From the NCBI GenBank assembly GCA_963809875.1, contig CAWELC010000003.1:102191-166190 (forward strand): a stretch of 64,000 nucleotides of DNA, read 5' to 3'. Source of the DNA: JAFGAS01 sp963809875 (GTDB lineage Bacteria; Desulfobacterota; Zymogenia; Zymogenales; Zymogenaceae). Numbering within the stretch: position 1 is the stretch's first letter; each line of letters begins with the position of its first letter. Below the pieces are notes generated by a model. The model searched no databases. It worked only from the letters and a program-made list of their open reading frames with translations, and was not told where the DNA came from. This document shows, piece after piece, positions 52,031 to 60,402 of this stretch. The position numbers and the translations under genes were made by a program.

Positions 52031-52059
52031 TTGTCTTCCTGGGCGCTACGTGCTATGAT
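52031..52059 (+). promoter_or_regulatory. Promoter for the mtaB-rnc-era operon
   Basis: TTGTCT (52031-52036), 17-base spacer ending TGC, TATGAT (52054-52059): an extended -10 promoter about 60 bases before mtaB. Confidence 0.65.
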
Positions 52060-52116
52060 AATTTCTTTAGGAATAACGAAAACATCCGGGTTATACAAGA
52101 AGGACGCCTCTATTCC

Positions 52117-53379
52117 TTGAGCAAGACCGTCTCCATTATTACGCTGGGCTGTAAGGTCAACTCCAGTGACAGTGAGCAGATCGCCGCAGCTCTGATCGGT
52201 CGCGGGTATTCGGTTGTATTTGATCATGCCGCCGCCGACCTTTCGATCATCAATACGTGTACCGTCACGGCCCGGGCCGACTACCAGTCGCGACAGGCCG
52301 TGAGGAGGGCGGTCCGTCTCGGTGCGGGAGGACCGGTCATCGTCACGGGTTGCGCTGCGTCCGTGTTTCCCGACCGGATTCGAGAGGCGGCGTTTTCCTC
52401 GGTTGTCATTCCGGTCTCCGAGCGGGACAATATAGAAGAGACGGTCCGTTCGCTCATCGGGGTTCCCGGCGACATTCCCGCTGAAACCTCTCCCCGGATG
52501 AGAACCCGCGCTTTCTTAAAGATCCAGGAGGGCTGCAACGCCGGGTGTGCTTACTGTATCGTGCCCCAGGCCCGGGGCCGCGAACGGAGCGTTCCGACAC
52601 CGACTGTTCTATCGTCGTTGTCGGACCTTGACGCGCGGGGATATAATGAGATCGTGCTGGTCGGGATCCACCTGGGAAGATACGGGAGCGATACGGGAAG
52701 CGACTCGAACACCCTCGCGGGGCTTCTCCGTCTCATCGAAACATTGAATATCTCGGCACGCATTCGGCTCTCCTCGATTGAACCGATGGACCTGACCGAC
52801 GACCTCCTGACAGTCATGACTGAAAGCCGTCTGGTCGTTCCTCACCTGCACGTTCCGCTGCAGAGCGGAGACGACTCGATCCTTGTATCGATGGGGCGGC
52901 CCTACCGCCGAGCCGATTTTGAGAGGATTGTGAACGCCGCCACCGTAAGGCTGGCTGACCCCGGTCTCGGTCTTGACGTTATGGTGGGCTTCCCGGGAGA
53001 GGGTGATCGGGAGTTTTTCAATACCCTGGATGTCGTTCGATCACTGCCAGTCAGCTATCTCCATGTCTTCCCTTTTTCGAGGAGACCGAAGACGCGGGCT
53101 TTCTCCCTGGAAGGTCAGGTCCCACCCGAAGTAAAGAAAGATCGGGCGCGGATTGCCAGAGAGTTAGGGGTGGAAAAGAAGGCAGACTATATCGCGCGGA
53201 GCTCGGGCCGGACGGTCAGGGTCCTCGCGGAGGGACAAAATGACGGGCTTGCCTGGGGTAAGTCCGAAACGTATCTTGATATCTATTTTCCGGGAGGGCC
53301 GGGGGACATTAACCGGTTTGTTTCCGTAACCCTTCAGCGGCCTTTTCGAAACGGTGCATATGGTTACCGATCAATCTGA
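52117..53379 (+). CDS. mtaB: tRNA N6-threonylcarbamoyladenosine(37) methylthiotransferase MtaB
   Basis: 420 residues. Radical-SAM enzyme converting t6A37 to ms2t6A37 in tRNA. N-terminal UPF0004 domain with the three cluster cysteines (TLGCKVN, INTCTVT, VTGCAAS), radical-SAM motif CNAGCAYCIVPQARGRERS (CxxxCxxC), and a C-terminal TRAM-like region. The group with VNxxxSE rather than the MiaB/RimO signatures supports MtaB. TTG start at 52117; the AAGGA upstream is 12 bases away. The next gene rnc overlaps its end. Confidence 0.92.
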   Translation: MSKTVSIITLGCKVNSSDSEQIAAALIGRGYSVVFDHAAADLSIINTCTVTARADYQSRQAVRRAVRLGAGGPVIVTGCAASVFPDRIREAAFSSVVIPVSERDNIEETVRSLIGVPGDIPAETSPRMRTRAFLKIQEGCNAGCAYCIVPQARGRERSVPTPTVLSSLSDLDARGYNEIVLVGIHLGRYGSDTGSDSNTLAGLLRLIETLNISARIRLSSIEPMDLTDDLLTVMTESRLVVPHLHVPLQSGDDSILVSMGRPYRRADFERIVNAATVRLADPGLGLDVMVGFPGEGDREFFNTLDVVRSLPVSYLHVFPFSRRPKTRAFSLEGQVPPEVKKDRARIARELGVEKKADYIARSSGRTVRVLAEGQNDGLAWGKSETYLDIYFPGGPGDINRFVSVTLQRPFRNGAYGYRSI

Positions 53380-54031
53380 TCTCGAGGAGAAGATCGGGTA
53401 TCGATTTAATGACGGCGCGCTTCTTGTACTGGCCCTGACCCACGCCTCGTCTATCGGTGACCGGGAGGGGCAGGCAAACGAGCGGTTAGAATTCATCGGT
53501 GACGCGGTAATCGACTTGGCTGTCGCACAGATGCTGTACGAATCTCATCCGCTCAAGGATGAGGGCTGGCTCTCACAGATGCGCTCAGGCTTTGTCGACG
53601 AGGACTCGCTCGCCGAGAAGGCCCGGGGACTCGGGCTCGGCAGTCACCTGCTGCTCGGAAAGGGAGAGGAGGCCGCGGGCGGCCAATACAAGCCGTCAAT
53701 CCTTTCCGGCGTATACGAGGCGTTGATAGGTGCAATCTTCCTGGACGGCGGATATGACGTATGCAGGGAGATCATCGGCCGCAATTTTACGGAGATCGAG
53801 AACCTGACCGATAATGCCTATGCGAGGAACTTTAAGTCCTTACTCCAGGAGCGTCTTCAGAAAGAGGGGAAGGACCTACCCCGATACGAAGTCATCGAGG
53901 TTTCGGGCCCCGACCACGATCGAGTCTTTGCAGTAGCGGTCTTGATCGGTGGGCTGGAATGGGGCAGGGGATCGGGCAAGAGCAAGAAGGACGCAGAGCA
54001 GGAGGCCGCCCGGCGGGCATTGGAGAGATGA
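53360..54031 (+). CDS. rnc: Ribonuclease III
   Basis: 223 residues. Cleaves double-stranded RNA in rRNA and mRNA processing. Signature ERLEFIGDAVIDLAVAQMLY, second metal-site region GVYEALIGAIFLDGGYD, and a C-terminal dsRNA-binding domain (FKSLLQERLQKEGKDLPRYE to SKKDAEQEAARRALER). ATG 53360 or the GTG at 53354. It overlaps the mtaB end and is coupled to the next gene through ATGA. Confidence 0.95.
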   Translation: MVTDQSDLEEKIGYRFNDGALLVLALTHASSIGDREGQANERLEFIGDAVIDLAVAQMLYESHPLKDEGWLSQMRSGFVDEDSLAEKARGLGLGSHLLLGKGEEAAGGQYKPSILSGVYEALIGAIFLDGGYDVCREIIGRNFTEIENLTDNAYARNFKSLLQERLQKEGKDLPRYEVIEVSGPDHDRVFAVAVLIGGLEWGRGSGKSKKDAEQEAARRALER

Positions 54032-55050
54032 AGCAACTCAAGCGGTTTATCATTCCGGTTTTTATTCCTCATGAGGGGTGTCGTTTCCGCTGCGTCTTTT
54101 GCGATCAACGCGCGGTTACCGGAAATCATGCACCTCCAATCAAGCCGGACTCAATACGCGAAACCGTGCGCATATACCGGGAAGCGAACCCTCGGCGGCA
54201 AGGAGAGCCTGAGCTTGCCTTCTTCGGGGGGAGCTTTACGGCGCTGGACCAATGCCGCCAGGAAGAGCTCCTTGCCGTCGGCAAGGAATTGATCGACGCC
54301 GGCCTCATTCAATCCATTCGCGTATCGACGAGGCCCGACGTTATTGACGAGCCCGTTATGGATCGGCTTATCCGTTTCGGCGTGAGGACGGTGGAGATCG
54401 GTGTCCAGAGCATGGACGACAGTGTTCTGGTCAGGTCCCGACGGGGTCATGCGGCTTCCGATACCGTCCGGGCGGCGCGGATACTCAAGAGACGAAGCGT
54501 CCCATGGATCGCCCAGATAATGCCCGGACTCCCCGGGGATACGCACGGGACGATAACCCAGACCGCCCAGCGTGTTGCCGATCTATCACCCGATGGGGTT
54601 CGCATATACCCGGCCCTGGTCATATCCGGAACCGAGATGGAGAAGATGTATGGAAGCGGCCGATACACCCCGCTCTCGATGGAGCAGGCTGTCCGGGTCG
54701 TCAAGATGATGGTTGAGATATTCGAAGCGCGGTCGATTCCGATCATCCGCATCGGCCTTTGCCCGTCGGCCGATCTGGAGAGTCGTGTTGTGGCAGGACC
54801 CTACCACCCGGCTTTCGGATCCCTGGTGTATGAGGCCATGCTGCTGGATGCAATGATCGCCGCGGTGGGGCAAGAAACTGCGGAGGACAAAAGAATCGTA
54901 ATTCACGTTCACCCCCGTGATATATCGCGAGCCGTGGGTAACGCAAGATCGTCCATGACGCGGCTTAGACAGCAATTTCCTAACAGGGATTTCAGTGTCG
55001 TTGGTGATTGTTCGGTGGAACGGGGAAAGGTGCGAGCCAATGGGTTTTAG
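54028..55050 (+). CDS. Radical SAM protein, Elp3-like without acetyltransferase domain
   Basis: 340 residues. Radical-SAM motif HEGCRFRCVFCDQ (CxxxCxxC, ~residues 14-21), SAM-binding FFGGSFTAL, and partial TIM barrel with IRVSTRPDVIDE, VEIGVQSMDDSVL and a C-terminal AGPYHPAFGSLVYEAM. The set resembles Elp3-class radical-SAM proteins that lack the C-terminal acetyltransferase half and often sit between rnc and era. The substrate is unknown; tRNA modification is plausible. ATG 54028 overlaps the rnc stop. Confidence 0.88.
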   Translation: MKQLKRFIIPVFIPHEGCRFRCVFCDQRAVTGNHAPPIKPDSIRETVRIYREANPRRQGEPELAFFGGSFTALDQCRQEELLAVGKELIDAGLIQSIRVSTRPDVIDEPVMDRLIRFGVRTVEIGVQSMDDSVLVRSRRGHAASDTVRAARILKRRSVPWIAQIMPGLPGDTHGTITQTAQRVADLSPDGVRIYPALVISGTEMEKMYGSGRYTPLSMEQAVRVVKMMVEIFEARSIPIIRIGLCPSADLESRVVAGPYHPAFGSLVYEAMLLDAMIAAVGQETAEDKRIVIHVHPRDISRAVGNARSSMTRLRQQFPNRDFSVVGDCSVERGKVRANGF

Positions 55051-55933
55051 ATCGGGATTTGCCGTAATCATGGGTAAGACGAATGTCGGTAAATCGACCC
55101 TTTTCAACACCCTCCTCGGGCAAAAGGTTTCGATCGTATCGAGGAAGCCCCAGACTACCCGAAATAGGATACTGGGCGTCCATACAGACCGTGAGTGTCA
55201 GATAGTCTTTGTCGACACCCCGGGTATCCACCGGGAAGATCAGGGCCGGGGCCTCAACCGATTCATGGCGAAAACAGCGATTTCCGCCAGAGAAGATGCT
55301 GACGTTATAGCCCTCATGATCGAGGCTTCCACGTCACCCGACGGTCTTGATATCGAGATTATCCGCGCGTTGTCGCAAACCAAATTACCCGTGATTCTCC
55401 TTATCAACAAGATTGACACGATTAATAAGAACCTTGTTCTCCCCCTGATCGATCGGGTTAGGGACGTCTCCTCCTTTCATTCGATTATCCCGATATCCGC
55501 GCTGACGGGCGACGGGGTAGGCGATTTTCTCTCAGAGATCAAGAAGCTTATTCCCGAGGGACAACCATATTTTCCCGAAGATACATTGACTGATCAGTCC
55601 GAGCGGTTCATCGTCGCAGAGATCATCAGAGAAAAGGTTTTCGACCTGACACGCCAGGAATTACCCTATTCGACAGCGGTCATCGTCGAGGAGTTTCGAG
55701 AGGACGAAACCAAGAACCTCCTCTCAATAGCTGCTACGATTTTCGTCGAAAAGGACTCTCAGAAGGGCATCATGATCGGGAAGGGAGGGGAGCTAGTTAA
55801 GAATATCGGTACTGCGGCCCGAAAAGACATCGAAGCGTTTTTCGATACTCATGTGTTTCTGAACCTCCGGGTCAAGGTCATGAAAGACTGGGCCAAGAGC
55901 GAAGAAACTATCAAACGGCTCGGATACACGTAA
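55040..55933 (+). CDS. era: GTPase Era
   Basis: 297 residues. Essential GTPase that assists 16S rRNA maturation and 30S assembly. G1 GKTNVGKST, G3 DTPGIHR, G4 NKID, G5 SALTGDG, then a C-terminal KH domain with GIMIGKGGELVKNIG and DWAKSEETIKRLGY. ATG 55040 gives the normal N-terminus (MGFRSGFAVIMG) and overlaps the previous stop by 11 bases; der starts 5 bases after its stop. Confidence 0.97.
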   Translation: MGFRSGFAVIMGKTNVGKSTLFNTLLGQKVSIVSRKPQTTRNRILGVHTDRECQIVFVDTPGIHREDQGRGLNRFMAKTAISAREDADVIALMIEASTSPDGLDIEIIRALSQTKLPVILLINKIDTINKNLVLPLIDRVRDVSSFHSIIPISALTGDGVGDFLSEIKKLIPEGQPYFPEDTLTDQSERFIVAEIIREKVFDLTRQELPYSTAVIVEEFREDETKNLLSIAATIFVEKDSQKGIMIGKGGELVKNIGTAARKDIEAFFDTHVFLNLRVKVMKDWAKSEETIKRLGYT

Positions 55934-55938
55934 TAATC

Positions 55939-57258
55939 ATGTCCAAGAAGAAGATCATAGCTATAGTCGGAAGGCCCAATGTTGGAAAATCGACCCTCTT
56001 CAACAGACTCCTCGGAAGGAGCAAGTCTATCGTGGAGGACTTTCCGGGGGTCACGAGAGATCGTCTATACGCCGACGCCCGATACAACGACACGGACTTT
56101 GTTCTTGTCGATACGGGCGGTCTGCTGCCCGGCACTGAATCGGAGGTGACGCGCGGGGTTCATCTAATGGCAGAGGTGGCGGTGAAAGAGGCCGACGCCG
56201 TCATATTTCTTACGGACGGACGCGAGGGATTGTCTCCAATCGACAAAGAAATATACTCCTATCTGCGCAAAGAGGGCAAACAGACCTATTTCGTTGTGAA
56301 CAAGGTGGACGGGCCGAGACAGGAGAACGACGTATTTGAGTTCTTCGCACTCGGGGCCGTGAAGATATATTCCATTTCCGCACAACATAAGATCGGCATA
56401 AGCGAGCTCATGGATGACGTAGTGACCGATTTCTCTACCACCCATGACAGAGATCGGATCGAGGACGATATCGCCAGGATCGCCATCGTCGGCCGGCCGA
56501 ACGTTGGTAAGTCTTCGCTTCTCAACAAATTACTCGGCTTCGATCGCGTCCTCGTGAGCGAGATTCCCGGGACGACCCGTGACCCTGTTGACTCCCTCAT
56601 TACCCGGAACGGCACTCACTATCTTCTCATTGATACGGCCGGGATACGAAGAAAGAGCAGGATATTTCAGCGCATAGAGCGGTTCAGCGTCGTGATGTCG
56701 TTTAAGAGCATCGATCGATCGGATGTTACGCTCCTGATGCTTGATGGCGTGGAGGGTCCGACCGATCAAGACGCGAAAGTCGCAGGATTCATCCACGAAA
56801 AGGGGAAAGGAGTCATCATCGTTGTCAACAAGTGGGACCTGGTCAAGAAAGACAATAAGACTACCCAGGCTTACGCCGAGCGCCTCAGAGATGCTCTCGT
56901 TCATATAGCGTACGCGCCGATTGTCTTTACCTCGGCCGTAACCGGGAAGAATATTCATCAACTATTTTCCTCCGTCGAGACTGTCCTGCAAAACCGCACG
57001 AAAAGGATCGGCACCGGGGAGCTGAATGCATTCTTTGAGGAGATAAAGGCGAATCACAACCCCGGAGCGTTCAGGGGACATGAGATCAAGATATTCTATG
57101 CCACCCAGGTTGACATTGCACCCCCGACCTTTCTGGTTTTCACTAATTACCCGAAAGGGATTAAGCCGTCATATGAGAGATTTATTATCAACCGACTTCG
57201 GGAACGATACGATTTTGTCGGAAGTCCTCTTCGACTTGTCTTTAAGAGCAGGAATTAG
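55939..57258 (+). CDS. der: GTPase Der (EngA)
   Basis: 439 residues with two tandem GTPase domains: GRPNVGKST (residues ~9-17) and GRPNVGKSS (~184-192), with DTGGLLPG and DTAGIRRKS G3 motifs and NKVD / NKWD G4 motifs, and a C-terminal KH-like domain (GHEIKIFYATQVDIAPPTFL, NYPKGIKPSYERFI). Required for 50S ribosome assembly. era-der adjacency is common. Confidence 0.97.
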   Translation: MSKKKIIAIVGRPNVGKSTLFNRLLGRSKSIVEDFPGVTRDRLYADARYNDTDFVLVDTGGLLPGTESEVTRGVHLMAEVAVKEADAVIFLTDGREGLSPIDKEIYSYLRKEGKQTYFVVNKVDGPRQENDVFEFFALGAVKIYSISAQHKIGISELMDDVVTDFSTTHDRDRIEDDIARIAIVGRPNVGKSSLLNKLLGFDRVLVSEIPGTTRDPVDSLITRNGTHYLLIDTAGIRRKSRIFQRIERFSVVMSFKSIDRSDVTLLMLDGVEGPTDQDAKVAGFIHEKGKGVIIVVNKWDLVKKDNKTTQAYAERLRDALVHIAYAPIVFTSAVTGKNIHQLFSSVETVLQNRTKRIGTGELNAFFEEIKANHNPGAFRGHEIKIFYATQVDIAPPTFLVFTNYPKGIKPSYERFIINRLRERYDFVGSPLRLVFKSRN

Positions 57259-57285
57259 CGATATGAAAAAACTCTAAGAAATGTC

Positions 57286-57314
57286 TTGACAAAACCTTTA
57301 AATGGCTCTAAATT
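57286..57314 (+). promoter_or_regulatory. Promoter for the liv operon
   Basis: TTGACA (57286-57291), 17-base spacer, TAAATT (57309-57314), about 50 bases before the 54-codon ORF. Confidence 0.7.
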
Positions 57315-57364
57315 AGCTATTTAAAATTGGCTCTTTTTTAACTTGATTCCATAGGAGGTAGTAA

Positions 57365-57529
57365 ATGGAAACTCTGAAGAGCATCAGGTCGCTTGGTATA
57401 GCGATCGTCCTGATCCTTTCTCTCGTGTTTGTTCTTGTCAGCATGCAAGAAGCCGAGCGAGTACGTTCCGACGCCTGTTGCTCCGATGACCCCCGCAACG
57501 GAAATCCCTACAGCGATCGCTCCGGTTGA
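57365..57529 (+). CDS. 54-residue membrane/secreted peptide upstream of livK
   Basis: ATG 57365 with a strong AGGAGGTAG ribosome site and its own promoter. One hydrophobic helix (LGIAIVLILSLVFVLVSM) followed by a ~28-residue hydrophilic tail with a Cys-Cys pair (RSDACCSDDPRNGNPYSDR). It could be a small membrane protein, a cleaved secreted peptide, or a leader ORF controlling the transporter genes downstream. No family is recognised. Confidence 0.6.
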   Translation: METLKSIRSLGIAIVLILSLVFVLVSMQEAERVRSDACCSDDPRNGNPYSDRSG

Positions 57530-57576
57530 ATAGTAGGGATTTCGTGCGTGTCATCCTTTAAGGAGGTTTTAATACC

Positions 57577-58746
57577 ATGGGAAACATGAGGAGCCTTAAG
57601 GTTGTCATTGTCTCTCACGGCTCTGGCGTTATCGCTTGGCCTTTATGGCGGTTGGCTGCAAGAAACCGGTCGAAACCGGCGAGACGATCAAGATCGGTCT
57701 TGCGGCTCCGATGTCCGGCGACGCAGCCGCCTACGGCGAGATCGTGAAGAACGGCGCAATGATGAAGGTTGATGAGATTAATGCGGCCGGCGGAATTAAT
57801 GGGAAGATGCTGGAGCTCGTCGTCGGTGATGAGCGGTGCGATCCCAAGGAAGCGGCGGCGGTTGCCCAGAATTTTGTGAGCAATCCTGAGATCGTCGCTA
57901 TCGTGGGTCACGTCTGTAGCTCCGCGATGCTTGCGGCAATTCCCGATCTATGACGTTGCCGGTCCGGCGATTATTTCGCCGACCTGCACGAACATCAACA
58001 TCGGTACCGCGAGCAAGAATCGTTGGACATTCCGTGACGTTTATCGTGATGATTTTCAGGGAGAATTTCTTGCGAAATACTCCAAGGAAGTCCTTGGTCT
58101 CAAAAAGGTCGCGATTTTCTACGACACCAACGACTACGCCATCGGTCTGAAGGACGCCTTTGAGGCTGCCGCGAAGGAGATCGGACTGGAGATCGTGGGT
58201 ACGGAAGCCTACACGGGCGACACCGTAGACTTTGCACCTCAGCTGACCAAGTTCAAGGAGGTTGCGCCTGACGGTATATTCATCGCCGGTTATTATGAGA
58301 AGGGGGGCTTAATCCTCTCCCAGGCGATGAAGCTTGGCATCAAGGCCCAGTTCATGGGAGCTGACGGCCTTAATAACCCTGAGCTCATCAATATCGCTAA
58401 AGAAGCAGCAGACGGGTTCATTGCCAGCACGCCGTTTATCTTTGAGGCGAACGAAGCAGGCATGAAGTTTAAGGCGGATTTTGAAGCAAAGTACAAAGTC
58501 ACTCCTGACTGGATGGCCGCGAACTCCTATGACTGTGTGGGAATCCTTGCCGATGTAATCGCAAAGGTTGGGACCGACCGCGCAGCCATCAGAGACGGAC
58601 TTCAGGCGATGAATTCCCCCGAAACCGGTTACAAGGGCTTGACTGGTGTTACCTACTTCGATAAGAACGGTGATTGCCAGAAGCCGGCCTACGTGGCTGT
58701 TGTTAAGGGTGGCGCATTTGTCGCTGCTGAGAAACAGATGAAGTAA
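57577..58746 (+). CDS. livK: Branched-chain amino acid ABC transporter substrate-binding protein, three apparent frameshifts
   Basis: About 388 residues once three single bases are dropped (near 57607, 57638 and 57945). Start ATG 57577 with AGGAGG. Reconstructed signal: LSLTALALSLAFMAVGC, a lipoprotein signal with Cys. Mature type-I periplasmic-binding fold: TIKIGLAAPMSGDAAAYGEI, GGINGKMLELVVGDERCDP, then AGPAIISPTCTNINIG and DTVDFAPQLTKFKEVAPDGIF. It binds Leu/Ile/Val or related ligands. Each shift is repaired by one base, in keeping with sequence errors; otherwise this would be a pseudogene. Confidence 0.85.
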
Positions 58747-58766
58747 CTCTCTCTTTTGGGAGAAGG

Positions 58767-58798
58767 TGGGGGAGGGCGTTTGCCCTCCCCCAGTTTTT
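58767..58798 (+). terminator. Terminator-like hairpin between livK and livH
   Basis: Perfect 11-bp stem (58767-58777 / 58782-58792, GGGGGAGGGC / GCCCTCCCCC) and GTTTTT. Inside an operon this usually lets the binding protein be made in excess over the permeases. Confidence 0.85.
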
Positions 58799-58816
58799 AC
58801 TTGGGCAGGGAACTGG

Positions 58817-59726
58817 ATGTTTTTTCAACAGCTCATCAACGGTCTAACCCTCGGAGGCATCTATGCCCTAATAGCCGTCGGTTATACCATGGTATACGGC
58901 ATCATCGAGCTCATCAACTTCGCCCATGGTGAGATCTACATGCTGGGCGCGTATCTGGCCTTTTCCTGCGTCGCAATATTTGGCCTTCCTTTTCCTTCCG
59001 CCATTGTCATCAGTGTCTGCTCATGCGCGTTGTTCGGGATATTCCTTGAATTTATCGCCTATAGACCGTTGAGAAAAGCTCCGCGCTTGGCGGCCCTCAT
59101 TACTGCCATAGGCGCGTCCTTGTTTCTTCAAAATGTCGCCCTTTTGATCTGGGGCGGACGCCTCAAGTCATACCCTTCCGATACGTTGCCACCTTTCTTC
59201 AAGGACAATGCGGTTTCCCTTTTCAAGCACAGCGACCGGTTCAAACAGATCGATATCTCGTGGCTGCAATTGTCCATAATCATCGTTACGATTCTTCTCA
59301 TGATCGGACTTCACCTCCTGATCACAAAGACCCGCATAGGAACGGCCATGCGAGCCTGTGCCCAGGACAAGGTGACGGCGTCCCTCATGGGAATCAACGT
59401 GAATAGAGTTATATCCTTTACTTTCGCCGTCGGATCTTCTCTCGGTGCGGTTGCCGGGATTATAGTGGGCATCTACTATAACGCTATTTTCGCCATGATG
59501 GGATACACGGCCGGCGTTAAGGCATTTGCCGCGGCCGTCCTCGGGGGAATCGGAAATATACCAGGTGCCATGCTGGGCGGTTTCGTCCTCGGCGTAGCCG
59601 AGACGTTCGGCGCCGGATATATCTCTTCAGGCTACCGAGACGGTCTTTCCTACGCGCTCATGATTATCGTGATCATCTTCAGACCTTCAGGATTACTCGG
59701 GACGAAAACAGGTGGTAAAGGTATAA
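58817..59726 (+). CDS. livH: Branched-chain amino acid ABC transporter permease LivH, one apparent frameshift at the end
   Basis: About 302 residues, eight or so transmembrane helices. FFQQLINGLTLGGIYALIAV and IELINFAHGEIYMLGAY are the standard N-terminus; the cytoplasmic EAA-like loop is AMRACAQDKVTASLMGIN; GGIGNIPGAMLGGFVLGVAE is the conserved C-terminal region. The frame overruns by ~50 residues unless one G near 59720 is dropped, which gives a TAA at 59724 and a normal end (GGKV), just before livM. ATG 58817 chosen. Confidence 0.9.
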
Positions 59727-59730
59727 CAGG

Positions 59731-60395
59731 ATGCTACGAAATATCCCTCGATATAGTTTCTTTCAGGAAAAGCTCTCCGGTGTCTTTTCAAAGAATATCA
59801 AATATGTCTATGGCGCCTTATTCGTCCTTATCTTTTTCGTACCGCTTCTGCCTATAAATAACTACGTAATACATCTATGTACGTATGTGATGATGTATAT
59901 CATCCTTTCGTTAGGTTTTAATATTCTGCCCGGTTTTACCGGGCTTCTTGACCTCGGATATGTTGGGTTTTACGGCATTGGCGCCTATACCGCCGGTCTC
60001 ATAACCCTCAAGTGCGCCGCGATGGGTCCCCCGTGGGATATACTGGCCAGCTATTGGCTGATTATTCCGTTTGCGGCGCTCAACGGGGCCTTGGCCGGCC
60101 TTCTTCTCGGGCGCGCCGACGCTCCGTTTGACGGGAGACTATTTCGCAATTGTAACCTTTGGTTTTGCCGAGCTGGTTGTCCTGATCATTGTCAACGAGA
60201 TGTGGCTAACGAGGGGACCAATGGGTTTGCCCGGGATAGCGCCCCCGTCCTTAGACTTGTCGTTCATGTTTCCCCTTACACACTATTTCTATCCCGAGCC
60301 GATACGGTATGTATTCAGGGGCGAGATACCGTTCTTCTACCTTATCCTCTTTATGCTGGCTGTAACGGTTTTCCTCATGGGACGTCTGGAGAACT
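59731..60395 (+). CDS. livM: Branched-chain amino acid ABC transporter permease LivM, truncated at a sequence junction
   Basis: N-terminal ~220 residues of LivM: YVMMYIILSLGFNILPGFTG, GFYGIGAYTAGLI, then after one extra G in GGG 60109-60111, GAPTLRLTGDYFAIVTFGFAE and VNEMWLTRGPMGLPGI. The homology ends at LMGRLENSR, where family members go on with IGR and about 100 more residues including the last helices. Beyond this point the sequence changes to an unrelated, more GC-rich gene. livG and livF are not seen. Confidence 0.85.
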
Positions 60396-60402
60396 CTCGT
60401 CG
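60388..60402. other. Abrupt junction between livM and an ADOP-like permease gene
   Basis: The last livM residues (RLENSR) end near 60393 and the ADOP-like reading begins with GIKPQLGRWFLES at about 60395, in another frame. Base composition rises at once. Probably an assembly chimera; a true recombination point is the alternative. Confidence 0.7.
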
